The notes under the pieces were generated by a model. That model searched no databases. It saw only the letters and a program-made list of their open reading frames with translations, and was not told the origin of the DNA. This document shows, piece by piece, positions 61,701 through 64,000 of a stretch of 64,000 nucleotides of DNA. Source of the stretch: Sarcocystis neurona (lineage: Eukaryota; Apicomplexa; Conoidasida; Eucoccidiorida; Sarcocystidae); the NCBI GenBank assembly GCA_000727475.1, contig KL647288.1, forward strand, positions 9,178,055 to 9,242,054, written 5' to 3'. A program made the position numbers and the translations under genes. How positions within the stretch are numbered: position 1 is the stretch's first letter; each line of letters opens with the position of its first letter.

Positions 61701-64000
61701 GGGGAAGGTTGATGGTGCGTGCACGGGCGTGCATGACAGGCGACGAGTAAGCGATGATAACGTTACGTCCGCGCCGTCGCTTCTAAGTGTATATAACCAC
61801 CGTGAGAGAGAACAACGGGCGCCTTACGCTTCCCTACGTCATACATGCACTCGTGTACAGGAACGAGGCGTTGATGTGCCTGTAAAAGAAACAGGAGGAC
61901 ATAGAGGCGGGCAGAGCGGTCGAAGCAGACTGCAAGCGCATGCGCTGGTTTATCTCTGCACCGACGTGTTCACGTCGAAAGCAGCACGAAGGTGGCCTCC
62001 TTCTAGTGCGCAGGCAGCTCGATTTTACGTGGATGCAGCGGCATTAATATCTACTTGCGTGTTCTATGGGCACGTGCGTGTTGCGTGTGGGATAGGCATC
62101 TGGTAAGACATTCTGTCGAGCCTACGTGGGATGCTCCTACCAGTAGGACTTCAAAGGCTGCCTCGTGGCTCATTTCTACGCCGCCCTCAGCGGCTCTTGC
62201 TACGCTATACCCTCAAACACGCAGCTTGAAGGTGCACTCCTGTAATTTAAGTGCAGAGTATAGAGTGACCTTCGTAGACACCTGGACAGGCGCGCGTTGA
62301 TTCGTTCAGGGAAGAAGTGTGAATCCTTGCTGCAGGTGCACAGGACTCTGGAATGCGACGGTCGTCAACACAGGGATCTGCAGTGCGACGGTCGTCAACT
62401 ACATGAGTACACCCCTCTCCGCTCTTCACTGCAGCCTCAAAGTGCATACGTAGACTTTCCCGCACTATTGCATATTCATATGCATGCGTACGCCCAAGTG
62501 CACTTAGTTCTCCTAAATGTAAACTTTTCTGTAAGTGTGTTCGCAAACGCTTGTTGCAGTGTCAGATATTGCCACAAGCGAACAAACCCTGGCCTGTGTG
62601 TCCACGTACGCGTATACGTGTAATACGACGTGTACACGTACGTGAGTGTGACGTGCGTAGAAGTACATCTACACACAGACGCATAGGTGTGCAGATGTTT
62701 TCTCGTACCGGCGCCTGTCTCTACTGTTGTGGTAGTAGGGACAGCTCTTCTTCTCGTGCTGCGGATTCCTATTTCTGCAGGGGAACACTTTGAAAACCTT
62801 CAGATTAAGTGACCCGTCCGGAAGCAGCACGCTTATTCGCTCCACTCCGGCTGTTGCCAACTTGAAAAGTTGCGCTTCTTGCACATCCTGCTCCTTCGGG
62901 ATCTCAAGAGACCCGGTAGCTCCTCCGGCGTGGTCGGTGCACAGTCGTGCAGAGGAGTTACCTTCTTCAGTGGCAGTGGCCTTGGCATCAGCCCCAGCGG
63001 AAGTTTTGGTAAACGTGCTTGCAGACGCGCCATCGTCAGCAGCGGTGCGAGCACTAGCGGCCTCTACACACGCTTGAGGACTTCGAGTAGCGCTAGCAGG
63101 GTGTTGCAAAGATTTCACAGTGCCGCAGCTGTCGGAGGCTCTAAGCGTCTCTGGATTCTCTTTCTGCACGGATACTACAAAAACTGCCTCATTCATTATA
63201 GAGTCAGTCTCTGTCGCTCCTGACTTGGTCGAACGTCGAGGTGCGCCGGGTTCTGTTGTTCTAGCATTCGCTGAGCTGGTCGCTGGTGTCGCTGCTGAAT
63301 CTGTCGTGATTGCGCCCTTCGGTGTACGAGCCTCTGCAGTACGTGTTGCTTTAGTTGTCGGCTTGGGGTTGCTGTTTGCCGTGTGAAATACGGCTGGTAC
63401 CTGGCTTGACGCTGCCGTCCCTCTTGCGGCGATAGAAGATGCTACTCGAGTGGCTGTTGAAACCGCCCCGGCAGGCTTACACTTTGATGTCCCTGCAGCC
63501 CGCAGCCCTGGGGATAGGGCTGGAGGTGGATGCTTCCAGTTTATTTGAGTGAATCTTCCAGTCTGCTGCTTTCTGCCGTTACTTTGCGTGCCCGCCCCGG
63601 CTGGAGTGGCTGCAGACGCAGTAACCGCACCACGCTGGTGGATCTCGGTGTGCTGAAAGTTATCCGCTTTCGCCAAGCGAGACGTTGGTCTGTTTTTCTT
63701 GCTGCTTGGATTCCCTTTCATACCTGCTGCCGCATTCGCCCCCAGTTTGTTGGAAATCTCTGATTCCACAGACGGACCAGTTACAGGATTCACGGAATCC
63801 TCCCTAACGAAAAGATACGCATCAGCAGCCGAAGTAGTGACAGCCAAGGAGTCACCGACGGAAGCTGCGGGAGCAACAGCAGCGCTGGCAGCAGTCGCAC
63901 TTGAGACCGAGCAAGTGCCAACACTCCGTACGGACGCGCCTTTTGAATCCGCCGTGTCTCGGGCAGCAGAGCCTGCGTCACTAGGAATGGTTGCTTTGCA
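55756..64000 (-). CDS. CCCH/CHCH zinc-finger RNA-binding protein (Unkempt/TZF-like), 5' end outside window
   Basis: The frame is open from the right edge to 62709 (donor GTACGA, phase 2), so the N-terminus lies beyond 64000. That exon is Ala/Thr/Ser-rich and ends in a finger C-x6-H-x4-C-x3-H (FPCRNR...CPYYHNSRDRRR). A second exon, about 58130-57904 (donor GTAAGA), has C-x5-C-x3-H (CVRGVYCAFAH) and C-x5-H-x4-C-x3-H (HDWRTCVYAH), the CHCH form known from plant TZF proteins. A third, 56161-55756, has CSFSHG, HPSYYKTMPC, then a 46-residue Ser/Ala insertion before CPRGFLCAFYHEGRERR. Such fingers bind mRNA. At least one exon is missing between these (phases of exons 2 and 3 do not match; the first Cys of two fingers is absent). 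After 55756 it either stops at 55716 or splices onward. Confidence 0.65.
58849..62102 (+). CDS. Unrecognised multi-exon plus-strand gene nested in a zinc-finger gene intron (tentative)
   Basis: Exon-like frames of protein-like composition lie on the plus strand. They are about 58849-59070; about 59074-59335 (same frame after one TGA at 59071); 60004-60176, which follows a CTCAG acceptor and has a good donor GTAAGC inside a frame open to 60282; about 61460-61570 (ends at GTAGGT); and about 61860-62102 (ends at GTAAGA). Together they suggest a helical protein, but no family is recognised, a start codon is not fixed and not all phases were checked. The whole set lies between two exons of the minus-strand zinc-finger gene. 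The in-frame TGA needs a short intron, a different splice choice or a decayed gene. Confidence 0.3.
59360..59410. repeat. TA/CA alternating tract
   Basis: Short TATATATATATACATATGCACACATTTGTG-type alternating sequence, probably intronic to the tentative nested plus-strand gene, directly after a frame that loses coding character. Confidence 0.7.

Noticed and set aside
1..64000. Retrotransposon, viral or bacterial mobile element, CRISPR array
   Set aside because: No reverse transcriptase, integrase, transposase, LTR pair or spacer-repeat array was seen. All repeats are simple, minisatellite or small local duplications.

Overview
The window reads as nuclear DNA of a coccidian apicomplexan, most likely an Eimeria- or Cyclospora-type parasite. 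The evidence is base composition near 50% GC, dense CAG/CTG tracts coding for Gln, Ala or Leu runs, genes broken by long introns full of simple repeats (TATATG, GATA-like, CA/TG, GA), very large low-complexity proteins, and the gene types themselves. No rRNA, tRNA, CRISPR array or prokaryotic operon was seen. Gene models were built by hand from splice signals, codon phase and family motifs. They are hypotheses where stated.

Layout. 1-22.9 kb is repeat-rich and holds two divergent genes. On the minus strand is a YqgF/RuvX-like nuclease-fold protein (1740-3949, C-terminal exons not found) with a signal-type N-terminus and a huge Gln-rich insertion. On the plus strand is a nine-exon D-glycerate 3-kinase/Tda10-like P-loop kinase (7584-22862) whose exons join in perfect phase to 479 codons, with about 13.8 kb of intron. 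23-38.7 kb is repeat-poor. It holds one intron-less minus-strand gene (29737-32214) for a secreted or membrane protein with EPIYA-like tyrosine motifs and an SH3-ligand motif, flanked by diverged local duplications.

38.7-55.3 kb is a giant minus-strand gene. Four large exons join in consistent phase, and the motif order (degenerate Gly loop, lost beta3 Lys, hinge, RING-H2 insertion, lost HRD and DFG, WEAP, HPFFW, KEN-like helix) points to a degenerate IRE1/RNase L-type pseudokinase-RNase protein of more than 4,000 residues. This is the strongest candidate for something undescribed.

55.7-64 kb holds a minus-strand zinc-finger RNA-binding protein gene (CCCH and CHCH fingers, Unkempt/plant-TZF style) that runs off the right edge. 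Exon-like plus-strand ORFs lie inside one of its introns and suggest a nested gene.

Functionally the genes are unrelated (organelle or RNA maintenance, glycerate metabolism, host-facing membrane protein, stress sensing or RNA decay, mRNA binding). What they share is architecture: long introns and low-complexity insertions.
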